Below are positions 10,090 through 20,396 of a stretch of DNA of 64,000 nucleotides, piece by piece. Position 1 is the first letter of the stretch; each line of letters starts with the position of its first letter. The notes beneath the pieces were generated by a model. The model searched no databases and was not told where the DNA came from. It saw nothing but the letters and a program-made list of their open reading frames with translations. Source of the DNA: Tessaracoccus caeni (lineage in GTDB: Bacteria > Actinomycetota > Actinomycetes > Propionibacteriales > Propionibacteriaceae); assembly GCF_029211185.1 (NCBI RefSeq), contig NZ_JARGDO010000004.1:124001-188000 (forward strand). Reading direction: 5' to 3'. A program made the position numbers and the translations under genes.

Positions 10090-11481
10090 TCAGGTAAGCC
10101 TCAGGTTGGGATTGTGTCCGTAGAGCTCTTGGAGAGCACGATCGAGGGTTTCCACCTCCTTCACCACCATGCCGCCGAGGTTGGGAACCTTCACCGTCAC
10201 GTCGCGCGACCCCTTGGGGATGATCGCCAGCCGGAAGCCCAACCGCGCGGCTTCCGCGAGACGTCGTTCGACGCCGGGCGTCCGGCGGAGGTCTCCGGCG
10301 AGACCCACCTCGCCGAGAGCGACGGTGCGCGTCTGGAAGTTCCAGTCGCCGAGCGCGGAGGTGACGGCGAGCGCTGCCGCCAGATCGACGGAGGGATCGC
10401 TCAACCGGGCCCCGCCGACCGTGGAGGCGTAGACGTCTTTGCCGCCGAGCTTCAGCCCGCACCGGCGTTCCAGCACCGCGAGGATCATCGAGATCCGCGA
10501 CGAGTCCAGCCCATGGGTGGCGCGGCGTGGGTTGGTGGGATTGGTGGCGTCGGCCACCAGGGCCTGCACCTCGGACAGCAACGGGCGCCGGCCCTCGAGC
10601 GTGACGGTGACACAGGTGCCCGTCGTGGGCTCGGACCTGGTGCTGAGGAAAATCCCCGAAGGGTCCGGCACCTCGACGATGCCGTGCTCGCTCATCTCGA
10701 AGCAGCCCACCTCGTCGGCCGGCCCGAAGCGGTTCTTGGTGGCGCGGACCATGCGGAAGCCGGAGTGTCGGTCTCCTTCGAAGGTGAGCACCACGTCGAC
10801 CAGGTGCTCCATGGTGCGCGGGCCCGCGATGGCCCCGTCCTTTGTGACGTGGCCGACGATGATCACTGGCAGATGGTGGGCTTTGGCCATCCGGGCCAGC
10901 GCCGCCGTGACCTCACGCACCTGGGTGGTGCCGCCTGGCATGCCGTCGGTTTCGGAGGTGGCGATGGTCTGCACCGAGTCGACCACCAGCAGCGTGGGCC
11001 TGATCCGTTCGACGTGGCCCAGCACGGTGCCGAGATCTGTCTCGGCCGCCAGGTACAGCGCGGGCGCCATGGCTTTGGTGCGCTCCGCACGCAGCCGCAC
11101 CTGGGAGGCCGACTCTTCGCCGGAGATGTAGAGCGTCGTGCGATCGGAGGACGCCCACTTGGCCGCCACGTCGAGCAGCAGCGTGGATTTGCCGACGCCC
11201 GGCTCACCGGCCAGCAGCACCACCGCGCCCGGGACTAGCCCGTCGCCCAGCACGCGGTCGAGCTCCTTGATGTTGGTGCGCTGTCGTTTGGCTGAGTCTG
11301 CCGGCACCTCGGTGATCGGCACCGCGTCGACCGATGGCGCGATGGAGGTGACCGTCGCCAGCTTGGGCGCCCCACGCTCGACGACGCTGCCCCAGGCCTG
11401 GCACTCACCGCACCGGCCGACCCACCGCGTGCTGGTCCAGCCGCATTCGGTGCACTGATACGAGTCCTGCTTCTTAGCCAC
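10090..11481 (-). CDS. radA: DNA repair protein RadA
   Basis: Recombination ATPase and branch-migration helicase; 463 residues. N-terminal zinc finger (C10, C13, C24, C27), Walker A GEPGVGKST (92-100), the RadA-specific 'KNRFG' motif near residue 255, then a Lon-like C-terminal domain ('SDPSVDLAAALAVTSALGD', 'ALGEVGLAGDLRRTPG'). Starts at GTG 11481. In other bacteria RadA and DisA interact, and their adjacency here supports that link. Confidence 0.97.
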   Translation of the reverse strand: MAKKQDSYQCTECGWTSTRWVGRCGECQAWGSVVERGAPKLATVTSIAPSVDAVPITEVPADSAKRQRTNIKELDRVLGDGLVPGAVVLLAGEPGVGKSTLLLDVAAKWASSDRTTLYISGEESASQVRLRAERTKAMAPALYLAAETDLGTVLGHVERIRPTLLVVDSVQTIATSETDGMPGGTTQVREVTAALARMAKAHHLPVIIVGHVTKDGAIAGPRTMEHLVDVVLTFEGDRHSGFRMVRATKNRFGPADEVGCFEMSEHGIVEVPDPSGIFLSTRSEPTTGTCVTVTLEGRRPLLSEVQALVADATNPTNPRRATHGLDSSRISMILAVLERRCGLKLGGKDVYASTVGGARLSDPSVDLAAALAVTSALGDWNFQTRTVALGEVGLAGDLRRTPGVERRLAEAARLGFRLAIIPKGSRDVTVKVPNLGGMVVKEVETLDRALQELYGHNPNLRLT

Positions 11482-11592
11482 GCTCTGAGGCTACTGGGTG
11501 CCTCCGACAGTCAAGGCTGCTCGACCGGTTCAGGGTCTGCTTCTTCGGGCGAGCGAGGCCCGTGACAGGGGCAGCTGCTGACAACGGGTTGG

Positions 11593-11940
11593 CTATAGCG
11601 CGAGGTGAATCAGGAGTGCCTCGTCGACCTCTGTCATCAGGTATGGGGGGACTTTGCCTACGACGGCGCCGAGGCGTGTGACGTCGACAGAGCGGATCTG
11701 CTCTGCCTGTGCTTTTGAATCCAACGGAAGCCCGGTCTCTTCGGCAGACAAGACGACCTGAAAGGGATAGACCTTGGCGGTGTTGCTGGTGATCGGAATG
11801 ATCGTTACCACCCCACGCCCGGCGCGGTCGGAGGCGGTGTTGGCGCGGTCGTTGCTCACGATGAGGCAAGGGCGAAGTTTGTTCGCTTCGCTGCCTCTCG
11901 TCGGGTCTAGGTCGCAGAGACGAATCTCACCCCTGAGCAT
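11593..11940 (-). CDS. MazF-like endoribonuclease toxin
   Basis: Type II toxin; 115 residues from ATG 11940. The N-terminal pattern 'MLRGEIRLCDLDPTRGSEAN' followed by 'KLRPCLIVSNDRANT' and 'VTIIPITSNT' is characteristic of the MazF/PemK fold, an mRNA interferase. A longer reading upstream would run into the antitoxin gene and has no family match. The start overlaps the antitoxin 3' end by 14 bp, so the two are translationally coupled. Confidence 0.9.
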   Translation of the reverse strand: MLRGEIRLCDLDPTRGSEANKLRPCLIVSNDRANTASDRAGRGVVTIIPITSNTAKVYPFQVVLSAEETGLPLDSKAQAEQIRSVDVTRLGAVVGKVPPYLMTEVDEALLIHLAL

Positions 11941-12163
11941 GCGTGATCCCGTCGCCAACGGTGGTTTCCCAGAGTTCCGCGTCGTCGGATTGTGCCCATT
12001 CGTCCCACGCAGCCAGGTAATCATCGCCCAGGCCTGGGTCGCCGAGAAGACGGATAGCGCGCTGGATGACGGCGGAACGCGACGTGGTTCCCGTGGCCTT
12101 CATGTATCGGTCAAGGATTGCGACATCTCTGTCCGCGAGGCTGACGCTTAGTTTCACAGTCAT
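11927..12163 (-). CDS. Ribbon-helix-helix antitoxin of the MazF pair
   Basis: 78 residues. 'VKLSVSLADRDVAILDRYMK' and 'TSRSAVIQRAIRLL' form a CopG/MetJ-type ribbon-helix-helix DNA-binding domain; the acidic, Trp-containing tail ('AAWDEWAQSDDAELWE') is the likely toxin-neutralising segment. It precedes the toxin and overlaps it, the normal antitoxin-first order. Probably autoregulated; I cannot point to a clear operator. Confidence 0.88.
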   Translation of the reverse strand: MTVKLSVSLADRDVAILDRYMKATGTTSRSAVIQRAIRLLGDPGLGDDYLAAWDEWAQSDDAELWETTVGDGITHAQG

Positions 12164-12226
12164 GCTACCAAGGTACTACCCAAATGCTACCAATGCTGAC
12201 CCGTTCCTGCCCTCGTGCTGAAATAA

Positions 12227-12285
12227 AACTGGCTGTGCGGGGGTGATCTGTGCGTATTGCACAGATCACCCCCGCACAGCCAGTT
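12227..12285 (-). terminator. Hairpin family C, copy 2: perfect 27-bp inverted repeat, probable terminator
   Basis: 12227-12253 is the exact reverse complement of 12259-12285, with loop GTATT. On the minus strand it is followed by TTTATTTC, so it may terminate transcripts from the VOC gene. The rest of the 320-bp gap between the antitoxin and the VOC gene is the family B repeat (12287-12447), starting one base after this hairpin. Confidence 0.7.
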
Positions 12286-12286
12286 A

Positions 12287-12447
12287 GAGATTCCGCAAGT
12301 AGGTGGTGCCGTAGCGAGGACGTGCTGGATGGATGAGCTGGCAAGGCGAAGAACGAAACTGCCATCGGGTCATGCCAGTGAGTTCGACAACGAAGCCAGG
12401 TCGCCATCCAGTGCGCCGCAGTAGGTGCCACCTACTTGCGGGATCTC
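12287..12447. repeat. Structured ~160-bp repeat family B, copy 2
   Basis: Same orientation as copy 1 at 5014-5173. The outer arms read CCGCAAGTAGG and CCTACTTGCGG here, but CCGCCAATAGG and CCTATTGGCGG in copy 1. Two base pairs have therefore changed on both sides: 12297/12437 is A-T where copy 1 has C-G, and 12299/12435 is G-C where copy 1 has A-T. A one-base indel in the centre breaks any shared reading frame, which argues against coding. Confidence 0.85.
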
Positions 12448-12483
12448 TTATATGCGCGGCACCTCGACGATGGGGCCTGCTGA

Positions 12484-13119
12484 TCAGATGGTGACGAGGC
12501 CCTTGGCGGTCTCGAAGGTGACGGTGTTGATGCCGGGCTGCCCGTTGGGGGAGACCAGCTTCAGTGCGACGCCGTCCAGCGAGTCGGCGACGGGGTGGGC
12601 CAGCCACTCGGAGAGGCGGTCGGCGGAGCCGCTGATCTCGATCTCCTTGAGGGCCACGCTGCCGGACAGGGCGGCGGGCAGCAGGGAGGCGTCAGACTTC
12701 CATTGCAGGAAGTAGGGCAGCTGCGGATCGGCCATCAGACCCTTGATGCCGATCTGCACCCATTCGAGGCGACGACCGTCGGGGAACTGGCGAGAGCCCG
12801 GAACCGAGGCGCGGCCGAGGCGCTCCTCGTAGGGGGCGATGTCGTCGACGCTCACCGCCCAGCCCATCCAGCCGCCGCCCATCTCGGAGCGGGCGCGCAC
12901 GGCCTTTCCGAACATGGCCTGATCCGCGACGGGATGATCCAGCACTTCGACCACCTCGACGTAGCGGTGGCCCGCCAGCGGGATGATGTGGTTGCGGGTG
13001 CCGAACCGCGGATGGAACCCGCCGTTCTTGTACTCCGTGCCCAGGGCGTCGGCCAACCTCTCAGCGTCGGCTTGGAGGCCCTGGGGTCCCGTGGCAAAGA
13101 TGAGGTGATCGACGAACAT
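12484..13119 (-). CDS. VOC/glyoxalase-like domain protein
   Basis: 211 residues from ATG 13119, with GAGGG about 11 nt upstream; a TTG seven codons earlier is less likely. It opens with the VOC strand 'FVDHLIFATGPQGLQADAER' and has 'HPRFGTRNHIIPLAGHRYVE', as in glyoxalase-like domain proteins that bind metal through His and Glu. A second, weaker repeat follows ('VALKEIEISGSA'). The substrate is unknown. It stands alone on the minus strand, with hairpin C as its likely terminator. Confidence 0.78.
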   Translation of the reverse strand: MFVDHLIFATGPQGLQADAERLADALGTEYKNGGFHPRFGTRNHIIPLAGHRYVEVVEVLDHPVADQAMFGKAVRARSEMGGGWMGWAVSVDDIAPYEERLGRASVPGSRQFPDGRRLEWVQIGIKGLMADPQLPYFLQWKSDASLLPAALSGSVALKEIEISGSADRLSEWLAHPVADSLDGVALKLVSPNGQPGINTVTFETAKGLVTI

Positions 13120-13217
13120 GGCGCAATTGTCCCTCGTCAAGGGGCCAATGCGCTAATCGAGTGCAAAGCCCTGCGCAGCTTCCCGTGTTCTCGTGGGGAA
13201 GCGTCTAATCTGGGAAC

Positions 13218-14021
13218 GTGTCAGTTGCGAAGATCGGTCTTTCGACCACGGCGGTCTATCCGGAGGCCACCGCGAGTGCGTTCGAGCTGGCGGCATCCCT
13301 GGGCTTCGACGGCGTGGAGTTGATGGTCGCGGTGGACGCGATCTCGCAGGACGTCGATGCCATCGAGAAGCTGAGTCAGTACCACCAGGTGCCGGTGCTG
13401 TCGGTGCACGCCCCGGTGCTGTTGGTCTCGCAAGCCACCTGGGGCACCGACCCCTGGGAGAAGCTACGACGCTCCGCAGAGGCCGCGACGCGGCTGGGAG
13501 CCGACGTCGTCGTCGTGCATCCGCCGTTCCGATGGCAACGCAACTACGGTGCGGCCTTCGTCGAGGGCATCAGAAGGCTCAATGCAGAGACCGAGGTCAC
13601 CTTCGCCGTCGAGAACATGTTCCCCTGGCGGTCCGCGGGACGGGCCTTCCAGGCGTACCTCCCGCACTGGGATCCCACCGACATCGACTACGACTACCTC
13701 ACCCTCGATCTCTCGCACGCCGCGACGTCCGGTTGCCAGTCGCTGGATCTGGTGAAGAAGTGGGGAGACCGGCTGCGTCACGTCCACCTCACCGACGGCA
13801 CGTCGTCGTTCAAGGACGACCACCTGATGCCCGGTGAAGGCAATCAGCAGGCGTGGGAGGTGGTCGAGGAACTCGGCCGACGCGGCTTCGACGGGCACAT
13901 CGTGCTCGAGGTGGTCACCCGGCGCGCCAAGTCGCGCCACGAACGCGAGACGCTGCTGGCCGAGTCTTTGGCCGGAACCCGCCGGGCCTATGAGCAGGGC
14001 CTCGCCGCGAGGATCCGATGA
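13218..14021 (+). CDS. Sugar phosphate isomerase/epimerase family protein (AP endonuclease 2-like TIM barrel)
   Basis: 267 residues, GTG start. Barrel signatures include 'LAASLGFDGVELMV', 'VLSVHAPVLLVSQ', 'LGADVVVVHPPFRW', 'VTFAVENMFPW', 'LDLSHAATSG', 'LRHVHLTDG' and a late 'HIVLEVVTRR'. The His, Glu and Asp residues in these loops are the usual metal ligands. It overlaps the next gene (ATGA), giving a coupled unit with the proline dehydrogenase-like gene. The same family lies near proC in mycobacteria. Substrate not known. Confidence 0.85.
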   Translation: MSVAKIGLSTTAVYPEATASAFELAASLGFDGVELMVAVDAISQDVDAIEKLSQYHQVPVLSVHAPVLLVSQATWGTDPWEKLRRSAEAATRLGADVVVVHPPFRWQRNYGAAFVEGIRRLNAETEVTFAVENMFPWRSAGRAFQAYLPHWDPTDIDYDYLTLDLSHAATSGCQSLDLVKKWGDRLRHVHLTDGTSSFKDDHLMPGEGNQQAWEVVEELGRRGFDGHIVLEVVTRRAKSRHERETLLAESLAGTRRAYEQGLAARIR

Positions 14022-14914
14022 CGGCATCGGAACGCGTCGTCCGGCGCATCGTCGGGGCGAAGCGCATGCAGCGTGCGGCGCTGCTCTCCGGTGCGGTGGA
14101 GGAATTCGCCTCCGCCTATGTCGGGGGAGACAACGCCATCGATGCGGCGCGCACCGCGCGGAGGTTGCAGGGCTTCGGCTTGCTGACCGGTTTCGCTTAC
14201 CTTCCGAGCGACGACGACGTGGAATCGCTCGATCGGCTGGCCGAGCTGCTGGGAGAACTGGGCGATCTCGCCCGGTCATCCGAGATCAACGTCAAGCCGC
14301 ACACCCTGGGCCGTGACGCCGCGGCGCGCGCCCGGCTGCGTCAGCTGTGCGAAGGGGCGGAGGCCGTGGGAGCGGTGGTGACCCTCGAGATGCAGGGCTT
14401 CTCGCGCTACGCCGAGACACTGCGTCTCTGGCGCGATGTGCGTGAGGACCACCGCGATCTGGGCATCACCGTGCCGGCCGAGATCCGCAGGGCCGAGGCG
14501 GACTGCCGCGAACTCGCGATGGAAGCGGCCCGAGTCCGGCTGTGCGTCGGCGCCCATCCGGTGCCGCGTGCCGAGGGCATCCACGGCGAGCATCAGAAGG
14601 CCCGCGCTCTGGTGCGCTGCCTGCGGATCGTCATGGAGACCGGCGGCTACGCGATGCTCGCGTCGCATCACCCGACGGTGGTGGCGATCGCGCAGGAGCT
14701 GGCCCGACGAAACGGCCTCGGCAAAGACGGATTCGAGTTCCAGATGTTCCACGGCATCAGGCCGCTGGAGCAGCGTCGGCTCGTCGACATCGGCTATCGG
14801 GCCCGCACCTACGTGCCCTTTGGGCCGGGCTGGTTCGAACACCTCACCACCAGGGTCGCCGTGCGTCCGCGCACCGCCTACCCCTACCTGCAAGCCGTGA
14901 TGGACAAGCGGTGA
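14018..14914 (+). CDS. Proline dehydrogenase-like protein
   Basis: 298 residues. It has the FAD-binding barrel patterns of the PRODH family: 'SSEINVKPHTLG', 'AVVTLEMQGFSRY', 'YAMLASHHPTVV', 'FEFQMFHGIRP' and 'YRARTYVPFGPGWFEH'. This would be the first step of proline oxidation, to pyrroline-5-carboxylate. No P5C dehydrogenase is seen nearby; instead proC, which makes proline from P5C, lies 1.9 kb downstream. The N-terminal region is short and some substrate contacts are uncertain, so a related flavoenzyme is possible. Overlapped at both ends by its neighbours. Confidence 0.8.
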   Translation: MTASERVVRRIVGAKRMQRAALLSGAVEEFASAYVGGDNAIDAARTARRLQGFGLLTGFAYLPSDDDVESLDRLAELLGELGDLARSSEINVKPHTLGRDAAARARLRQLCEGAEAVGAVVTLEMQGFSRYAETLRLWRDVREDHRDLGITVPAEIRRAEADCRELAMEAARVRLCVGAHPVPRAEGIHGEHQKARALVRCLRIVMETGGYAMLASHHPTVVAIAQELARRNGLGKDGFEFQMFHGIRPLEQRRLVDIGYRARTYVPFGPGWFEHLTTRVAVRPRTAYPYLQAVMDKR

Positions 14915-15711
14915 GCGCCCCGCTGGTGGCACCGCCGCCGGTGGAGTCCGCGGTGCGGCGCACGCTCGGCGTCGAGATCTGGGTGGTGCTGGGCATCTCG
15001 CTGGGTCAGTCTGCGGTCTACGCGGTGCTGTCGATCATCAATAAGCTCACCTACGAGGTGCCGCTGCGCCAGCAGACCACCGCGATGAACCGCTCCACGA
15101 CGCCCGACCGGCCGTGGCTGGACCTGGCCTACCAGCTGGCGGGCACGCTGTTTCCGCTCATGCCCGCCGTGCTCGTGCTGTATCTGCTCTGGGCCGTGTA
15201 TCGCCCGGAGGGCGGCCCATTCCGCTCGATGGGCTTCGATCTGACGCGCAAGCGCTATGACCTCGGCGTCGGTTTCGGCGTCTTCGCGGGCATCGGTGTG
15301 GTCGGCATCGCGTTCTACGTCTTTGCGGTGTTGGCCGGCATCAACACCAGCGTCAGCCCGGCCAATCTCACGGCGGCCTGGTGGACGGTGCCCATCCTGA
15401 TCCTGCGCGCCGCCATGAACGGGATCCTCGAAGAGGTGGTCATGCTGGGCTACCTGTTCACCCGGTGGGCTCAGCGCGGGGGACAGGCCTGGCAGATCCT
15501 GGTGATCAGCGCCGTCGTGCGTGGCGGCTACCACCTCTACCAGGGCTTCGGTGGCTTCATCGGCAACCTGGTGATGGGTCTCGTGTTCGGCTGGATCTAC
15601 CTCAAGACCAAGCGTGTGATGCCGCTGGTGATCGCCCACACCTTGATGGACGTGGTGGCCTTCCTCGGCTATCCGCTGCTGCTGATCCTGGTGCCGCAGC
15701 TGGCCGCGTAA
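14911..15711 (+). CDS. CPBP-family intramembrane protein
   Basis: 266 residues from GTG 14911, overlapping the previous stop. Multi-pass membrane protein with the Abi/CPBP core: 'GILEEVVMLGYLFTRW', 'RGGYHLYQGFGG', 'GLVFGWIYLKTKRVMPLVIA' and 'HTLMDV'. The glutamates and histidines proposed as catalytic are present, but the Arg of the usual EExxxR motif is not at its standard place (EEVVML). Possible roles are prenyl-protein-type proteolysis or membrane scaffolding. Confidence 0.85.
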   Translation: MSAPLVAPPPVESAVRRTLGVEIWVVLGISLGQSAVYAVLSIINKLTYEVPLRQQTTAMNRSTTPDRPWLDLAYQLAGTLFPLMPAVLVLYLLWAVYRPEGGPFRSMGFDLTRKRYDLGVGFGVFAGIGVVGIAFYVFAVLAGINTSVSPANLTAAWWTVPILILRAAMNGILEEVVMLGYLFTRWAQRGGQAWQILVISAVVRGGYHLYQGFGGFIGNLVMGLVFGWIYLKTKRVMPLVIAHTLMDVVAFLGYPLLLILVPQLAA

Positions 15712-15744
15712 ACACGATCGGGACTTTGGGCGGTGAACTACTAA

Positions 15745-17555
<1,811 letters not shown>

Positions 17556-17697
17556 TACCGCTGCAGGTCTCCGCGGCGGCCGTCAACTGGTCGCCGCGGG
17601 GGCCTGCGGGTTACTATTGGTCGTCTGGGTGCCCACGTGGCCCCTTCGATTCACACCCCATCCTCGGGAAACGCTCCCGGGCTACGAAAGGCGAACT

Positions 17698-17799
17698 GTG
17701 GGTTCTGTCATCAAGAAGCGTCGCAAGCGCATGGCCAAGAAGAAGCACCGCAAGCTGCTGAAGCGCACTCGCATCCAGCGCCGTCGCGCCGGCAAGTAG
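17698..17799 (+). CDS. Ribosomal protein bS22 / AURKAIP1-COX24 domain mini-protein
   Basis: A 33-residue, extremely basic peptide, '(M)[19 protein letters not shown]' then '[13 protein letters not shown]', starting at GTG 17698 with GAAAGG upstream. It matches the small 30S-associated protein known from mycobacterial ribosomes (bS22), and its place just after proC is conserved in actinobacteria. Confidence 0.93.
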
Positions 17800-17820
17800 T
17801 CGTTGTAGCTGGCCACTGTA

Positions 17821-18117
17821 GTGACGCCACCCACTCGCGTGGTTCTGCTCACTCGCACGGGTTGCCATCTGTGTGAGTCGGCGCAGGATCTCATCGAGCG
17901 GGTCTGTGCAGACCGACACATCGGCTGGCGCGCCATCGACATCGACAGCGACCAGGAGTTGGCATCCCGATACACCGACCACGTTCCGGTGGTCTTCGTG
18001 GATGGCAGACTTCACGGGTATTGGTTCGTCGACGAGGATGCGCTTCGGCGTGAGATCGACACCAGCCACCCGGCGCCGATGGACGATGGGTGGCGCCCCG
18101 TGACGAACCAGGGATGA
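17821..18117 (+). CDS. Glutaredoxin-like protein
   Basis: 98 residues, GTG start. Thioredoxin fold with redox pair C15-H-L-C18 in 'VVLLTRTGCHLCESAQDLIE', cis-Pro in 'HVPVVFVDGRLHGYWFVD'. Small single-domain member of the DUF836/glutaredoxin group. In related genomes this gene precedes hemA-hemC-hemD; here it is followed directly by the HemD-type gene. Confidence 0.88.
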   Translation: MTPPTRVVLLTRTGCHLCESAQDLIERVCADRHIGWRAIDIDSDQELASRYTDHVPVVFVDGRLHGYWFVDEDALRREIDTSHPAPMDDGWRPVTNQG

Positions 18118-18130
18118 ACCGGGAGTTGAG

Positions 18131-19681
18131 TTGAGCGAGTCTGACGTCCAGCTAGGATCCGTCACCTTCGTCGGATCCGGTCCCAGCGACCTCGGGTTGC
18201 TGACCCTGTCGGGCGCCCGCGCGCTCGGCCAAGCCGATGTGGTCGTGACCGATCCGTCCATTGACGCGGAGGAGCTGACCGAGCACACCGCCGCGCATGC
18301 GACGGTGGAGGTGGTGGGCGACGACGAGCTGAACCAGCTCTTGTCGCCGGCTCGCGACGGGCTCACCGTGGTCCGGATCGGCAGCTTCGACGAGTTCACC
18401 CTCCCCACGGGCGACGCGTTCTCCTCCTTGCTGGAGATCGACGGCGTGCGCGTCAATGTGGTGCCCGGCATCAGTCGCTGGAGCGCCGCTCTCACCTACG
18501 GTGCCGTCCGGGCCGAAGGCAGTCTGGCCGCCATGGAATGCGGCAGCCAGGTACCGGCCATCGACGAGTGGCCCAGCGCGGAGACGCTGGTGCTGCGCAC
18601 CTCCGGGCGCAACCTTCCGCAGGTCGCGGCCCAAGCCATCCATCGTTACGGCGCCACCGGCCAGGTGCTGCAGGTCTGCAAGGTGGCCACCACGTCGCAG
18701 TCCAGCGACACCTTGACCTGGCGCGAGGTGAAGGCGGTGGAGGATCCGGAGGTCTTCCTCATCGTCGGGCCGCATATCGAGAGCCATCGTCGCGCCAAGG
18801 TCTCCTGGTTCGAGAACAAGCCGCTGTTCAACTGGCGCCTCCTCATCCCGCGCACCAAGGACGACCTGGGCCAGCTCGTGGATCAGCTCGCCGGCTTCGG
18901 CGCGAAGTCGGAGATCGTCGCCACCTTGTCCATCGAGCCGCCCCGCACCGAGCAGGGCATGGAACGCGCCGTGCGCGGTCTGGTCGACGGGCGCTATCTC
19001 TGGCTCGTCCTCACTTCGCCGCACTCCGTCGGCGCGATCGCCGAGCGTCTGCGCGAGTACGGACTGGACTCCCGCGCGCTGTCCGGTGTGTCGCTGGCTG
19101 CCGTCGGGCGTGGCACGGCGGAGGCGCTCCTGGAACTCGGCCTGATGCCCGACCTGGTGCCGGTGATGGACAACACCGTCGGCGGCCTCGCCAACGAGTT
19201 CCCCTCCTACGACGAACTCCTCGATCCGCTCAATCGCGTGCTCGTGCCCAGCGCCGACGTCTCGGTGGAGGCCCTCGTCGAGGGGCTGGGGCGGCTCGGC
19301 TGGGAGGTCGAGGACGTCACGGCCTACCGCACCGTGCGCGCCGCGCCGCCGCCCGCGGAGGTGCGAGCCGACATCAAGACCGGCATGTTCGACGCCGCGG
19401 TGTTCACCTCGGCCACGGCGGTGCGCAACATGATCGGCATCGCGGGCAAGCCTCATGCGGCCACCCTGGTGGCGGCGATCGGTCCCGCCACCGCTGCTGC
19501 GTGCGAGATGCACGGCCTGAAGGTCGACGTCATCGCGAAGGCGCCCACCTACGAGGCCCTCGCCGAGTCCCTGGCGGCCTTCGCCGACAAGCGACGCGAG
19601 GCTCAGAATGCGGCCGGTTTGCCCACACTTCGCCCCTCGCAACGCAAGCGTCGCCGTCGCCGCACGCCGTCGGCTTCCTGA
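18131..19681 (+). CDS. hemD: Uroporphyrinogen-III synthase with degenerate SUMT-like N-terminal domain
   Basis: 516 residues from TTG 18131 (GGGAG upstream). N-terminal third resembles a tetrapyrrole methylase ('TFVGSGPSDLGLLTLSGARA', 'VNVVPGISRWSAALTYGAVR'), but the GDPxxFGRG-type motif is not recognisable, so methylation may be lost. The C-terminal part is a HemD fold with 'RLLIPRTKDD', 'WLVLTSPHSVGAIAERL', 'AVGRGTAEALLELG' and 'AAVFTSATAVRNMIG', cyclising hydroxymethylbilane. The tail is very basic (RKRRRRR). hemA, hemB and hemC are not adjacent. Confidence 0.88.
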   Translation: MSESDVQLGSVTFVGSGPSDLGLLTLSGARALGQADVVVTDPSIDAEELTEHTAAHATVEVVGDDELNQLLSPARDGLTVVRIGSFDEFTLPTGDAFSSLLEIDGVRVNVVPGISRWSAALTYGAVRAEGSLAAMECGSQVPAIDEWPSAETLVLRTSGRNLPQVAAQAIHRYGATGQVLQVCKVATTSQSSDTLTWREVKAVEDPEVFLIVGPHIESHRRAKVSWFENKPLFNWRLLIPRTKDDLGQLVDQLAGFGAKSEIVATLSIEPPRTEQGMERAVRGLVDGRYLWLVLTSPHSVGAIAERLREYGLDSRALSGVSLAAVGRGTAEALLELGLMPDLVPVMDNTVGGLANEFPSYDELLDPLNRVLVPSADVSVEALVEGLGRLGWEVEDVTAYRTVRAAPPPAEVRADIKTGMFDAAVFTSATAVRNMIGIAGKPHAATLVAAIGPATAAACEMHGLKVDVIAKAPTYEALAESLAAFADKRREAQNAAGLPTLRPSQRKRRRRRTPSAS

Positions 19682-19730
19682 CCGTCCGCGACGAGATTGG
19701 CTCTTTCACGAGATGCCGTACGGTAGGGGC

Positions 19731-20396
19731 ATGACTGCTGCCGAAGACGTCCGGCTCGTCCACGTGATGCGCCATGGCCAAGTGCACAACCCTGGTGGTG
19801 TGCTGTACGGCCGCATCGAGGGTTTCGGCTTGTCGAACCTCGGCCACGAGATGGCCTGGCGGATGGGTCAGTACTGGGCCGAGACGCCGCTCACCCATCT
19901 GCGATGTTCTCCGCTGCAACGCGCGCAGGAGACGTTGGAGCCCACGGCGGCCCGTCACGCGCATCTCGAGATCACCACCGACGAGCGGGTGATCGAGGCC
20001 GCCAACCAGTTCGAGGGCATGGTCTTCGGCAGTGGCAACAAGGCGCTGCGCGACCCCAAGATGTTCTGGCACATGCGCAATCCGCTGAAGCCCAGTTGGG
20101 GCGAGCCCTATACCGAGGTCGCCACGCGGATGGAGGCTGCGATCCTGGACGCCGCCCGCGACGCAGGGGAGGGCGGGCAGGCGCTCGTCGTGTCTCATCA
20201 GCTGCCCATCTGGATCGCCCGGAGCGCAGCAGAGGGCCGTCCCTTCGCCCATGATCCGCGGCGCCGCGAGTGCACGCTGTGTTCGGTGACCAGCTTCACG
20301 GTGCGCGATGGGCTGATCACCGCGGTGAGCTATGCCGAGCCCGTGGCGGATCTTCTGCCGGTCAAGCGGGGCCGCAAGTTCAAGGTGGGCACGTGA
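19731..20396 (+). CDS. Histidine phosphatase family protein
   Basis: 221 residues from ATG 19731 (GGTAGGGG upstream). Phosphoglycerate mutase-like fold: 'VHVMRHGQVHNPGGVLYGR' supplies the RHG phosphohistidine, 'LRCSPLQRAQET' the second Arg, and 'ALVVSHQLPIW' the second catalytic His. Lacks mutase-specific insertions, so it is probably a small-molecule phosphatase. Its GTGA overlap with the TlpA-like gene ties it to the cytochrome c cluster; mycobacteria keep a similar gene in this place. Confidence 0.9.
   Translation: MTAAEDVRLVHVMRHGQVHNPGGVLYGRIEGFGLSNLGHEMAWRMGQYWAETPLTHLRCSPLQRAQETLEPTAARHAHLEITTDERVIEAANQFEGMVFGSGNKALRDPKMFWHMRNPLKPSWGEPYTEVATRMEAAILDAARDAGEGGQALVVSHQLPIWIARSAAEGRPFAHDPRRRECTLCSVTSFTVRDGLITAVSYAEPVADLLPVKRGRKFKVGT

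Noticed and set aside
12284..12607. Minus-strand frame that translates family B copy 2 and resembles a frame through copy 1
   Set aside because: A one-base indel between the copies shifts the frame halfway, and pairing of the arms explains the conservation better than coding.
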